DNA from: Forficula auricularia
Taxonomy: Eukaryota > Arthropoda > Insecta > Dermaptera > Forficulidae
Reading direction: 5' to 3'
NCBI GenBank assembly: GCA_024734495.1
Contig: JALMQS010000055.1
Coordinates: forward strand, 11,069,340 to 11,133,339
Length of the DNA stretch: 64,000 nt
Positions within the stretch are counted from its first letter, which is position 1; each line of letters starts with the position of its first letter. Position numbers and translations under genes: made by a program. Below the pieces are notes generated by a model. That model was given only the letters and a program-made list of their open reading frames with translations. It was not told the origin of the DNA and made no database searches. Positions 44,109 to 54,212 of the stretch are shown here, in pieces.

Positions 44109-44689
44109 ATATATATATAAATCAGTGGCGGTTGGTACAGAAAGCATATAGAGTCTTGAAATATTTTCAGTCTTTGGCGATTACGCATTGATCCCTTACT
44201 TTTTGAGTTTTATCAATTTTTCGGCCAGCTAGTGTCGAGATCGTCATTAATTACCTTAAATCTTATATATCTATTATGTTAGACTCCCATTATTATTTTT
44301 GTTTCACCTACTAATTTGTATTATATATTTTAAAACATTTTTCTGATCGTGAAATCTGGTTTGAGTTATTTTCGAGTTTGTTCTATTGGATCGTGAAATG
44401 TATTTATTTTTCACTGGTTGCATTGGTCATCATGTTTGTTAATTTGACTCAATTTAAGAAGATGCACTTAAAGAAACTCACTCCGAAACATGTTACAATG
44501 GTATTTAATCAAACTTATTTTTAGCAAAGAGAGTTAACAAACTAAATACTATTACTAAGTGATCTTTTCTTTGTAGTGCTATACTCGATTCAGAGTATCG
44601 GAGATTAATAATCTGGAGAGTATTCTTTCCATAGTAATTTTTCACAAAGAATTCTTAATTAATAAAATAAAGGGTGTGTAGTTTCACTG

Positions 44690-44885
44690 TGAATGAAATA
44701 AAACTCAAAGAGGTTTATACAAACTCAATATATTTCGGATTATATAGTCCATCATCAGGAGTTTACGTTAAAACTTTAAAAGTTTAAACCTGTAAACTCC
44801 TGATGATGAACTATTTTTTTTTATTACATTCACTGTGAAACTACACACCCTTTATTTTATTAATTAATATCATGTTTCACCTAAA
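44690..44885. repeat. Foldback with hammerhead-like motif
   Basis: Arms about 44670-44765 and 44785-44870 ('tttcactgtgaatg', 'aaactcctgatgatg', 'aaagggtgtgtagttt' and complements). Its outer flank 'atgtttcacctaaaacctac' matches the flank at 4229, and 'actacacaccctttac' matches 2509. Confidence 0.82.
44721..44764 (-). ncRNA. Hammerhead-ribozyme-like motif, complete core
   Basis: Minus strand: AAACTC (44759-44764), CTGATGA (44752-44758), stem II with GGA/TCC, GAAA (44733-44736), a short ATATAT that can fold as a two-pair stem III, U as the cleavage base, then GAGTTT (44721-44726) pairing perfectly with AAACTC as stem I. The exact CTGATGA sequence and a six-pair stem I make this a good candidate; stem II is short. 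Confidence 0.65.
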
Positions 44886-45754
44886 ACCTACACCACTTTC
44901 CCTAAGTAAAGAAGAATTCTTCACAGAGGTAGTTTCCCGCTGTCTCTTTCCTGTGTCTTGAACATTTTAATTAGAAGTAAAAAAAAAAAAATTCTTACCG
45001 AAACGGGATTCGATTTCTAGTAAACGCGACAATGTCTCTATTTTATTGAAATACATAAACTAGGTCTGTAAGTATATATATATATTTTTGATTTTTTGGG
45101 CAAAAATCCACATCAGAGGTACAGAACAAATAATTAAAATGTGAGCTCTGATGAATCTAGAATAATGTTTCAAAAATTTAAGGAAAAAATGAAAAATGTT
45201 TTAAGACTCGGAAACTTTCCACAAATTCTATTTCTTTTTTCTTTGTCAATGACTTCTAGCCTTAAAGTTAATTTGGCTAGTAGATACATCACTGTTTACA
45301 AATTTCAGTGATTCGACACTTTTAGTTTTTGTTGAACGGTTTGAGCTAGAAATTTGGATGTTGACGAAAAGGGAATTTTATCATTATAAACTAGTTTTCC
45401 AAATTCTAGCTTATTAACTACATGGATTCGATAACTCCCCTAAAATGATTCAATCTTTTCTAATTCTCCGAATTTTTTAATCAGAAGTTAAAAAATATTT
45501 GTATTTTCAAAAGTTTTTCCGTTTCAAAAATACAAACTTTTTGACATAAGAATAAAGTTTCTACGAACTTCTGTTCTTGTGTTATCTGGAGAGTCGTAAT
45601 TCAGATATAGACAAAGATTGAAAAAAAACATACTTGATATCAATTTGTTTCATATTATATATAAAAAAAAATGAAAATTTTTTAGTGAATTTAACATTTT
45701 GTGCCTACTTAGTATATTATTTGATCTTCCGATCAATTCAAAAATTTAATTGAA
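44886..45754. other. Non-coding stretch
   Basis: AT-rich, no gene or clear repeat. Confidence 0.4.
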
Positions 45755-45965
45755 ATGTTTTTGTTTTGCCGAGAGTAGCAGAGTTGTTGATTCACAAAGA
45801 GAAACAAGGAGGTTGTCCTCCTCTGCTTGATGCAAATAAACATACACACATATATATCGAGATGATATATCTGTATATATATATATATATTATTTATTTG
45901 TTTGAGACTATAGTTTCGAAGACTTGGTCTTCATCATCAGTCTTTTTTAATTATAAATATTGTTT
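45755..45965 (-). repeat. Ribozyme-bearing short repeat, single copy (not folded back)
   Basis: It contains in plus-strand order 'gccgagagtagcagagttgt', 'ttcacaaagagaaacaa', 'gaggttgtcctcctctgctt', a (TA)n tract, and the hammerhead motif on the minus strand (45904-45943). The same series of blocks in the same order is in 52260-52400 and, partly, in 61250-61440 and 5577-5991, so this is a defined small element of about 200-250 bases. Confidence 0.75.
45904..45943 (-). ncRNA. Hammerhead-ribozyme-like motif, best core
   Basis: Minus strand: CTGATGA (45934-45940), perfect six-pair stem II GAAGAC-CAA-GTCTTC (45918-45932), GAAAC (45913-45917), loop TATA, GTC (45906-45908). Stem III is ACTATAGT, which can fold as a two- or three-pair hairpin or pair between two RNAs. 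Stem I has adjacent UC/GA pairs, an internal loop, then an outer AUUUAU/AUAAAU pairing. Every consensus core nucleotide of a type I hammerhead is present. Cleavage would be after the C at 45906. Confidence 0.8.
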
Positions 45966-46349
45966 TTCGTGGAGTCAATACCGTATGGATATTGAAAATT
46001 TTATGTTTATTAGCTGATAGCCAGTTTGGAATTATTATATATTTATATAATTAAACGTTTTCTAAGCATTTTCCTATTTTCTAGGCTAATGGATGAAGAG
46101 CCAAATCATTTTTGTTTCGACTGTTCGAATGGGTTAATTCGAGAGCACCCCTGCCCTCCAAACGTTACAATCCCCAAATGGTCAAACCCCCTAATGCAAG
46201 CTATAAGCCAACCCTAGCGAATTCCTGGTTACATGTTTCTTGATGGGGAGATAATTTCTATTGAGAATCGAACGATCTATATATGAAATGAACTTGAATC
46301 GTGTGCAAAATTATTTATTTTATATAACTATTTTCTTAGTTATTAATTA

Positions 46350-46389
46350 ACCAGCTGCGAAGCCCGCCTTAGGCGGGCATCTTGCTGGT
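46350..46389. repeat. GC hairpin, possible Helitron-type 3' end
   Basis: GCCCGCC-TTA-GGCGGGC (46362-46378) followed by ATCTTGCTGG and T. It shares CCCGCC, the RCGGG arm and the CTTGCT(A/G)GT end with 39788-39826; outer bases ACCAGC/GCTGGT also pair. C-rich sequence follows (46430-46550), where the open frame 46382-46744 is a low-complexity artefact. Confidence 0.4.
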
Positions 46390-46583
46390 CTTGACCCTGG
46401 CACCTGCCTTCGGCGGGGCTTTTTCTAGCCAAAGGGCCCCCATCCACTGGACCTACGCCCCATCTACCCCATCGACCCTCTCCCCAACACCCCGGGATCC
46501 CCACCACATCCTCCTACACCTCACCCCCGGCCACTCACCCCCTGGACCCACGCCATATTACCTTTTTTTTCTATTGATTGGTA

Positions 46584-46827
46584 TGTACTTTTTAAAGGGT
46601 GGAGGTCTACAAATTTTAATCCTCCACCCGGATTTGCGGGGTTCTGAGGGTGAGAGAGTTAGGGGTAGAGGAGAGAGTCAAGAGGACATGTATAGGGTTG
46701 GCGGAGTGAATGATGATCTCAGAGTGGGTCTAGGGGAAGGATAGGGGTCATCACCCTCAGAACCCCGTGAATCCTGGTGGAGGATTAAAATTTGTAGACC
46801 TCCACCCTTTAAAAAGTACAGTACAGT
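46584..46827. repeat. Imperfect palindrome, arms about 75 bases
   Basis: 'gtactttttaaagggtggagg' to 'ggggttctgagggtga' (46586-46655) and its complement (about 46748-46822). The spacer is GA-rich. The arms differ at only a few positions. Confidence 0.85.
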
Positions 46828-46829
46828 TC

Positions 46830-47510
46830 TTCTGGGTTTTTCTTGTATACATTTCCATTTAAGCTGAAGTATATAATTCTGGCATTGACCAATCTGGTCT
46901 GGTGTATAATTCTCGCCTTCTTTAATGGTTTTTGAACCGCAAGAATAGTGCCCTGTCCATAATCCAACAGTTTGCACATCGGAGTGTACTCCGATTTGAT
47001 TATCTTGTCTGTATCAATTTTATAGTAGTGAAGGTGTAATTTTTCTACCATAAATTTTGTCTTGGTTGCTATTTCGTTGGGATCTTGCGAGTTTCAGACT
47101 TCGTCCATCTCTATGGTACAGAACACACCCTTAAGTTGCCCCACCCAATTATATCTTATCCCCGATTGGTTGTTAGCAAGATAGAGTAACCTATCATAAC
47201 ATAGACTCTCTTGAGGCATTCTCAAAATTTTGCAAAGCCAGACAAGCGCTCTCCTAAATATATAGGTTTAGAGGCGAGGTTATTGAAATTCTCTGGGTAT
47301 GACATAGCCTGGTGTCGTCTTTTCCAGGAAGTAAAGCGACTTGAAGAATCCTGTCTGAGCTCTTTCCAGTAAATCGGAGTAATTCAAAGCCCATATTTCG
47401 GAAGAGTGCAATAAAACACTAACAATTGATGACTTATAGAGGTGAACACACGCATCGTGATGATTTATCCCGAATTTCAAAATGACAGATCTTACGTTTG
47501 CCATGAAGAT
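46830..47510 (-). pseudogene. Remnant of another non-LTR retrotransposon (RT C-terminus)
   Basis: The frame at 47280-47504 reads YKSSIVSVLLHSSEIWALNY and LERAQTGFFKSLYFLEKTTP, matching the pattern S-x-L-Y-G-x-E-x-W-x-L-N-x at the C-terminal end of arthropod LINE RT proteins. The frame at 46809-47051 reads YTPMCKLLDYGQGTILAVQK and RLVNARIIYFSLNGNVYK, a typical terminal segment. A frameshifted stretch with NNQSGIRYNWVGQLKG joins them. It differs from the LINE at base 1 and from the one at 14952. Heavily decayed, with stops and shifts. Confidence 0.7.
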
Positions 47511-48400
47511 ATTTGTTTGTTTACAAATATTTTATTATGATTTTTTCAACAAAGACTTGTTTAAGATAATGGGTTAAAATGATTAAATTATAGGATATAA
47601 AAATGATAGTGTGACGTCATAATACAGGGGGAGATCAAAGAAAATGTGACAGAATGTAACATTGGGGGGGGGTCTAAAAATCTTGAAATTCGTGTGACGT
47701 AATTTATGGACGGCCCCTTATTATAAACACTTTAATGTAAAATTCGAAGAGGGTTAACGGGGCTAATAAGAGCTGGTCCGCTAAAACAACTTTTTATTCT
47801 ATTCTATTTGAAATATTGTACGTTAGATTTGTCTCGGTGAAACCAGGTTGTGCTTGCAGTGGCGGAGTATGCGGAGGAGAGATTTGGATGCGGGTTCGGG
47901 TCTCCGCTCCCTTAATACTTTCATTAGTCAGAGTTATTTTTAAACGAAATATTGTTCATTACTTAAGTAGTCGAGCTGAATGTCACGCATTTAACTTCTT
48001 ATTTACATCGTTCATTCAATTAATTCTTTTAAATTGGTTTTATTAATTTTTTTTTCATAAGAGCCTCTTGGTCTGAACCCCGGCCGCCACCTCCGACGGT
48101 TCAGGCCTTATTATTAGAGAGCAAATTGAATTTCCAGTTGTTTTCTTTAGATAAATAAGAACTGGAATCCCACTTCACTTTCCGGGAGCAGTTTTCTTTT
48201 TTATAGGGGACAAATGAAATCCCATTGCCATCGAGATCTTTAGCCCCTAGCATGCGAAAATAAGTTTTCCGTACGCTCTTTGAAATGCTATATTATATAA
48301 TAAAATTTTAACTGAAAGTAATGGAAGGCAGCCCAGGGGTAGTGAAGAAAGAAAAAATTAGCACATATCCAAATAGGGTATAATTTATTGGATTCTTTCC
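47511..48400. other. Non-coding stretch
   Basis: No gene is supported. A GC-richer patch at 47840-47930 has no conserved reading frame that I recognise. Confidence 0.4.
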
Positions 48401-48660
48401 TCCTTTCCTTTCAAACCGACGTTTCGGAGGATTCTTCCCTCCTTCTTCAGGGTTTCAAAGGGTCAAGAAGGAAACAAACAAAATGTTTCCTTCCTCTCTC
48501 CACAGGAGTGTTTAAAATTTTCTTCTTCCTTAGCAGAAGCATTAAAATAGAAAAAAACATTTTTTTTTAATTATTCTCTACCCCTGGGCTGCCTTCCATT
48601 ACTTTCAGTTAAATTTCTACCAATCCGTCTCTCTCCAGGGAAAATTTCGTGCAAATATAT
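48300..48660. repeat. Ribozyme-bearing repeat with inverted flanks
   Basis: 'gaaagtaatggaaggcagcc' at 48314 and 'ggctgccttccattactttc' at 48587 are inverted flanks around the hammerhead motif (48407-48461), making an element of about 290 bases. The same flank lies next to the copy at 29657 (29815) and near 21887 and 28452. Confidence 0.78.
48407..48461 (-). ncRNA. Hammerhead-ribozyme-like motif, complete core
   Basis: Minus strand: CCTTTGAAACC, CTGAAGA (48444-48450), stem II GGAGG/CCTCC with loop GAAGAAT, GAAAC (48421-48425), GTC (48418-48420), GGTTTGAAAGG (48407-48417). It is nearly identical to 29657-29711, differing only in the stem II loop. This conservation of both stems in two dispersed copies supports a shared functional ancestor. 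Confidence 0.8.
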
Positions 48661-48661
48661 A

Positions 48662-49570
48662 ACAACATGTTCCAAAATAATAAAAAAAAATAAAAAATAA
48701 ATAAATAAAAATGGTTCAAGTAAATAAATTAAATGGTTCAATAGTAACAACTACTCATTTCGATAGTAGGTATAGTCACTGCCATTAAAATGCAATTGTT
48801 GTCAGATCAAGAAAGGACAAGTATTGAACAAGTGACTATAATGGAACCATTAAATTCAATCATTATACAAAAAATGACAGAATATTAAGTTCAATTTTTG
48901 AGTTAGCTACGAGTTAATTACCACGAAGATAGATTAGTAGCTGAAGACATAAAATAAATTACACGACGTTTTGACTCCAATTTTGCAGTTGCTAGTAGTT
49001 TACCTGCTGATGGGGTGATAATAATAGTAATAAAATATTATATCATTTTCCCGTTAGTAGTCTAATAAAAAAAAAAATTAATAATAATCGAAGATCATAT
49101 GTATAAAATGTATAAAGCCCGTCGTTTCATCAATCGTCTAGATCAGCGGTCGGGGAACCGGGGTAATTTACCCCAAATCGGGTAACAATGAAACTATCCG
49201 GGGTAATAAGGACATTTTTAAAATTTTCTATTTTATAAACTATTATAGTATTTTTACTTTGATAGCTTATCCAGGAAAATATAAAAGTTAAAAAAAATAT
49301 AAAAACATTAATAAAAGTTATGCGTTTTTTGTCATGATCAGTGTTCGTATATTTTTTTCTTTTAATAAAGTCTTTTTTTAAACCCGGCAACGGCGCTTTT
49401 TCAATTTCAAGCCAACTTCATCTATTGCTATTTTGCCCAAAGTTTTCGGCCCCGCCAGATAGCGCTAGCTTTCTTTTCATTTAAGCTTTATACAATATTT
49501 TATTTATTTTATTAAAGCTTTAAAAATATTTATAACTAAATCTGAATGGTTAAATTATATTAAAAAAAAC
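48662..49570. other. Non-coding stretch
   Basis: AT-rich. The ORF at 49130-49390 has no known domain. No gene seen. Confidence 0.4.
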
Positions 49571-49575
49571 AACAA

Positions 49576-49745
49576 CTAAAAAACACGCTTCTATAAAGTA
49601 CAACTTTTGTAATACTTAATCAAAAAGCGTGGGGCGCAAAAACCTGTACTTTTAATTAATTTCGACAAAGTGCCCCACGCTTTTTGATTAAGTATTACAT
49701 TATTTTGTACTTTTTTAGAAGCATGTTTTTTAGTTTTTCTTTTTT
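49576..49745. repeat. Imperfect palindrome, arms about 65 bases
   Basis: 'aatacttaatcaaaaagcgtg' (49613-49633) and its complement (49676-49698) with longer flanking pairing ('aaaacacgcttctataaagta' and complement) form a hairpin; the inner 'gtggggc/gccccac' is GC-rich. Confidence 0.85.
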
Positions 49746-51690
49746 TTAATACCTATAATTTATTGTTTTACTTTTTAGTCTTAATTATTTTTATAGAGAA
49801 AAGTTTGCGGAATTTAACAGAATGAAATGTATTTATTTTTAACCGACTTCAAAAAAGGAGGAGGTTCTCAATTCGACTTAATTTTTATTATTAATATATA
49901 ATTTCATTTAAAGTGAGTAGGTATTAAATTATTTTTATAGAAAAATGTTTGCGGAATTTAACAGAACAAAAGTCACATTGATACATTCATAGATATAAAT
50001 ACATATATAGATACATACATACAGGTGAAGCTAATATAAAGCGTGTAAAAATGATTTGTTAATAGTTTTATTTATTATTTGTAGTATTTGTACACATACG
50101 AAAATGATGAGGGAAGAGTATAAAGTTAAGAAGGGGTCGAGGAATATAGTTTTTTGCTTTTCAGAATGTAGGGGTAACAGCGAATAAAATAAATATATTT
50201 TGAGGTAATGGCTAAAAAGTTCCCCGACCTCTGGTATAGATTAACCAAAATCTTTGTTTTGAAATCAAAAGATAATTTTATCTTATTTTATCTTATTATA
50301 TTAAACGAGCAATTCTTGTACATATATATAGAATCGGTTTTTAAAAAAAATTGGAGTACTTATCAAGTATCATGAGTTATTAGTTGTGTCAAATTTTTAA
50401 TCTGAATGAAATAAAGGAAGGGGATGTATATTAATCATGTTGTAAAATAAATATTTTAATCGTTCATATCTTCATATCAGTCTTGAAATTTGGAACTTAA
50501 GCTATCTAGAGGATACAAGAAGTACCACACGATTTTGGCTAAAATAGAAGTCCGAAAGTTGATGTTTACGTACGCAAGAATCTACCCCCCTGCGTTTCTC
50601 AACCATAAATCTCAGAGATGCGAAATTTGAAACTTAAGATATAGGCTAGAAGGGGTAAAGCAAGCTTTTGATTGAAATCTAAGTGGACATTTACATGAAA
50701 GTTTTTTTTCTCAAAAAAGGAACTAACGATTTTGTTTAAAATAGGTGAACTTATCAAGTGTGGTGAGTTATTAGTCGTGTATAGATTTTAATCCGATTGA
50801 AATAAAGAAAGGGGGTGTAAATTAGGGGTGTCTTAAAATAAATAATTTAATCATTCATATATCGTCTTCGGTAAGTAGCAGAGCCTTGAAATTTGAAACT
50901 TAAGCTATTTAGAGGCAAACAGTTACCGAGCATCGCTCGGTGCTCCAGGCACATTATTCTTAATTTCAATCTCTTAAAAATTTATTTATCAATCTTTTAC
51001 AAATTTAAATCTTTCTTACCCACATGGTTTGAGTGTCATTTATTCATCTTCAGTAAATTATAATCCGTTACTTATTTTTTCTCATTTATATTGGTAAAAC
51101 TTGAATGTAATCTTGACCTTTCTTCTCAAAAAGAATTCCTGGTGCCAACTGAACTAAAACAATAAAATGCATTGCATGTATTTAAAACAATAAAAGGTAC
51201 ACTTGAAAAAAATAATATCACATAAAACATTAAAAAAAACTTTTGTCAAATTCCAATTTTATGTGATATTGTTGTTTTAAAGTGAATATTATTTTAATTA
51301 CATTAATGGTTATTTATTGTTTTTGTTATATAGAATAACAATTATTGGTGAAGAAGAAAGGTAAAAATTATAGAAAATTTGGACAATATAATATCAAAAA
51401 AATTATTAATAAAGATTGATTGATTGTTCGACAGAATCGCGCATCGATATTTCAAATACAGTCCACTTAATTAATAAAAGTATTTTTTTTTTTTTTTATT
51501 AAAAAAAAACGAATTATATAGCTATCGAATATTAAAAGTCTAATAAAATTTCACAACTTTTCATGGAATCCGTTTGCTTTGATCAAGTGTTTAATTGAAT
51601 TTTACGATTTCCATCGAAATTGATATCAATCTATTTTGCGAATAAAGCGATCAATGCATTTTGCAATTGAATTGATTGGCTAATAGAGGC
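49746..51690. other. Non-coding stretch with a direct repeat and a lone element end
   Basis: 49843-49880 matches the right end of the element at 20322 (ACCGACTTCAAAAAAGGAGG). A unit of about 190 bases at 50336-50520 recurs at 50740-50925. It is followed by the hairpin ACCGAGC-ATC-GCTCGGT (50925-50941) seen also at 30278. Otherwise AT-rich, no gene; helix-3 codons of the homeobox gene were not found here. Confidence 0.5.
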
Positions 51691-51702
51691 GAAGTCGCTT
51701 AC

Positions 51703-51804
51703 CTGAACACGTGCTTCCGTCAAATTTATCTTCATTGCCAGATCTTCCCGTGTGAACACATCCGGGTAATGAGTTTGAGCGAATGCGCTCTCAAGTTCCT
51801 CCAG
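51703..51804 (-). CDS. Drgx: Paired-like homeobox gene, internal exon (homeodomain residues about 13-46)
   Basis: The 102-base exon encodes 34 residues, [20 protein letters not shown] then [14 protein letters not shown], which cover helix 1, helix 2 and the start of helix 3 of a paired-like homeodomain. The protein would bind TAAT-type DNA in the nucleus; Drgx relatives act in sensory neurons. The minus-strand acceptor is ..ctcgtgCAG before CTG (AG at 51805-51806); the donor is CAG|GTAAGC (GT at 51701-51702). Both splice phases are 0. The intron after residue 46 is a classic position in paired-class genes; the next exon should start VWFQNRRAKW but was not found to the left. [11 protein letters not shown] and [10 protein letters not shown] match the DRGX family best; other paired-like families (Arx, Prrx, Al, Otp) differ at several of these sites. 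Confidence 0.9.
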
Positions 51805-52259
51805 CTGCACGAGACAAGCAAACCAAAATTACTTCCAATTTTAATCTATTATTTACCTTGTGAATTGAGCTATATCACAGCTTTTTATCGATTTTATTAT
51901 ATGTATTTAATTACTATTGAAGTAAATTTTCCTTCGAAAAATCAAATTAATTTTTTTCACTTTTTTTATATTAAAAAACTCAATAGCTTCTTGGCTTTTG
52001 AAAATAATTTCAAACACACCATAAATAGAAGCTAGTTGTGAAGTCTCAGTGGTACATTTTTCGCCGAAACCCTTCTAGCTTAAACCGAATTAAATAATCC
52101 ATAATTCTTTCAGAACTTAAGTGACTTAATTTTCAAATTAATATTATTAAATTGAAAGGTTTTTTTTAGTCACAAACTAATAAAAGACAATAATTTTATT
52201 TAATTAATAAAAGTGACAATAGGGGACAGGCATGAAATTTTAGTTGAAAAGTTTTTGTT

Positions 52260-52495
52260 TTGCCGAGAGTAGCAGAGTTGTTGATTCACAAAGAGAAACA
52301 AAGAGATTGTCTTCTGCTTGATGCAAATAAACATATACACATATATATCAAGATGATATATCTGTATATATATATTATTTATTAAATAAATAATATATAT
52401 ATACAGATATATCACAGATATATCATCTTGATATATATGTGTATATAGTTTATTTGCATCAAGCAGAAGACAATCTCTTTGTTTCTCTTCATGAA
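52260..52495. repeat. Foldback of the ribozyme-family repeat (without ribozyme core)
   Basis: 52262-52390 contains 'gccgagagtagcagagttgt', 'gattgtcttctgcttgatgc' and a (TA)n tract as at 45755; from about 52375 the complement follows to 52490. Neither arm reaches the hammerhead segment, so the turn occurred before it. Confidence 0.8.
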
Positions 52496-52809
52496 ATTTT
52501 AATTTCATTAAAATTATTTTTTTAAGTAGAGTAATATTACTTGTTTCGATATATACTAAAAAAATTAATTTCAAATATTATATATATATATGAGAAAAAA
52601 ATACTTTAAAGTTAAGGATTTGAGCTAAAGCCGAGCTCAGCCCGAAAATTGCCGAAGTTTCCCTCTAGCCATGTGACGTCAGATGCCCCTATCGTGGAGT
52701 ACACGCTTTAGATAATAATAGAACAATACACATTGCATGTATTTACCGAGATATTTTAACATTTTGATTACTTTTTCTAAATAATAATTTCTTATATATA
52801 TATATTTCA

Positions 52810-53252
52810 TTAGAGGTTTTTCGGGTTTCTCCGCGTGGGTTTGAGAGTTTTACTCGACGTTTCGGTCTCTTTTGAGCATTTCAAGAGAGAGTGGCTGGTT
52901 TACGTGGTCTTAACCTTTTAGTCCAAGTTTCGTTTTGGAGGGTGTCTTCCGAGTGAATTTCTTCAGTCGGAAGGTTAAGGTAGAATTTGGATATTTAGCA
53001 AGTTTTGGGTGTTTTGTGGTTGAAGGTGTATTACTTACATTATGGTGGCTGACGTCCTAAATATCCAAATCTACCCAACCTTCGGACTGAAGAATTCACT
53101 CGGAAGACACCCTCCAAAAGGAACCTTGGACTACAAAGTTAAGACCACGTATACCACCCATCCCCTCTCTTGAAAATGGCTCCAAAAGGAGAGCCGAAAG
53201 GTCGAGTAAAACTCTAAAACCCGCGCGGAGAAACCCGAAAAACCTCTTATGA
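52810..53252. repeat. Large palindrome in the intron, arms about 190 bases
   Basis: Left arm about 52810-53000, right arm about 53058-53252 ('ttttactcgacgtttcgg', 'gtggtcttaac', 'ggagggtgtcttccgagtgaa', 'aatttggatattta' and complements). The right arm has a strong stem GGCTCC-AAAA-GGAGAGCC followed by GAAAGGTCGAG, resembling the second half of a hammerhead, but the CUGANGA box is UUGAAAA. Arms differ by roughly a tenth, so it is old. Confidence 0.82.
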
Positions 53253-53797
53253 CATAGAACCTATCCGCGGAAGATATTTTAAGTCATATGATTTTATTTA
53301 AATTTAATTTCAACTTTAAATAATAATTTTATAGAAGTTTTAAAATTATGATTTTTAAAAACAATGCCTAAAATTATAAATTAATACATTTTTTGGAGGG
53401 AAATATTACTGATATTATTGTAACTTAGTCATATTTGCGACAATCCAAAATTTTTAATATAAGCAAAAAAAATTACAGAACTTTTGTTATAAGTAATTAT
53501 CAATATTTAATGTAATCGAGAATTCTCCAAACCAAATACTGTTTTTTTTTCTTTGGTCAGATTATTGTAAAGCGGTTTGATTAATCACATTAATCTTTTT
53601 AGCAAAGTCCGATTAGCAAATAACATTTGTTTGTTGACTTAATCTTGGAAAGCAAATATTCTCTAGAAATTGGCCAATGCAATATAATTCCCTTTGCGAC
53701 AACGAATCCTCCCCACTCAAATATTGATTCCGATGGGGTTCATTTGGTTGCCTCTCTTTGCTCTAATCAAATTAAAGAAAAAATGGCGGACTCTTAC
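53253..53797. other. Intron part next to the upstream exon
   Basis: AT-rich; the 230 bases next to the exon (53570-53797) are less AT-rich and not repeated in the window, so a conserved intronic element is possible. The open frame at 53627-53893 is antisense to the exon. Confidence 0.35.
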
Positions 53798-53889
53798 CTG
53801 CTGGAGAGTGAACGTTGTTCGATTTCTACGCTGTTTTCTGCGCACAAATGTATCATCGTGAATGGCTGGATGATAAGAGTAGCTCGTGT
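53798..53889 (-). CDS. Drgx: Paired-like homeobox gene, upstream exon (homeodomain residues 1-12)
   Basis: The 92-base exon encodes TSYSYHPAIHDDTFVRRKQR then RNRTTFTLQQ: an acidic/aromatic leader followed by the N-terminal arm of a homeodomain. RRKQRRNRTTFTLQQ is the signature of DRGX proteins. Minus-strand acceptor: tttgtttatcttctag before ACACGAGC (AG at 53890-53891). Donor: CAG|GTAAGAG (GT at 53796-53797), phase 0. The exon begins with two bases of a split codon, so at least one more coding exon lies to the right; no start codon is assigned. Spliced to 51703-51804 it gives a continuous domain without a gap, which is the strongest evidence for a live gene. Confidence 0.9.
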
Positions 53890-54110
53890 CTAGAAGATAA
53901 ACAAAAACCACGCATTAGAGACACAAGAAATCAAAAATGAGTTCATTTTAGGTTCTATAAAATTTTCATACTACCTATAATGGCTTTAAAAATACTTCGC
54001 AAGGATAGTTAAAAGTTGCCCTTTGCAGTCAAATTAAAAGTATACCGAGCCAAAAGAAAATATTTTTAATGTAATTAAATTAGAGAGAAAAAAATATTAC
54101 AAACAAAAGG
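53890..54110. other. Intronic or upstream sequence
   Basis: No repeat or exon seen. Confidence 0.3.
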
Positions 54111-54112
54111 AT

Positions 54113-54195
54113 CGCCTGGGGCTCGAACCCAAGACCATTGCGTGGCCGGTGCGATGCTCTCTAAAGAGCATGAGACTCCAAGCCAATCAAACCGC
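54113..54195 (-). tRNA. tRNA-like sequence (probable pseudogene)
   Basis: Minus strand has a good B box (TTGGGTTCGAGCCCCAG), a stem-loop TGCTC-TTTAGA-GAGCA in the anticodon-arm place and GGCGATCC at the 3' end, but no matching acceptor strand or normal D arm. It adjoins the R3 repeat. Most likely a tRNA-derived repeat fragment. Confidence 0.4.
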
Positions 54196-54212
54196 AGATT
54201 CTAGTATTCAAA

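Larger units (their letters stand above)
51805..53797 (-). other. Intron of the homeobox gene, rich in inverted repeats
   Basis: A 1,993-base intron with canonical GT and AG ends. It holds a foldback of the ribozyme-family repeat at 52260-52495 and a large palindrome at 52810-53252. Position between homeodomain residues 12 and 13 is phase 0. Confidence 0.75.

Noticed and set aside
46382..46744. 120-aa ORF in C-rich sequence
   Set aside because: Proline/threonine-rich low-complexity product that runs into a palindrome arm.
51676..52035. 119-aa plus-strand ORF over the homeobox exon
   Set aside because: Antisense shadow; the minus strand has splice sites and a conserved homeodomain.
52845..53215. 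Hammerhead-like halves in the intronic palindrome
   Set aside because: Stem II and GAAA are present, but the CUGANGA box is UUGAAAA or similar; at most a very decayed copy.
53627..53893. 88-aa plus-strand ORF over the upstream homeobox exon
   Set aside because: Antisense shadow of the exon.
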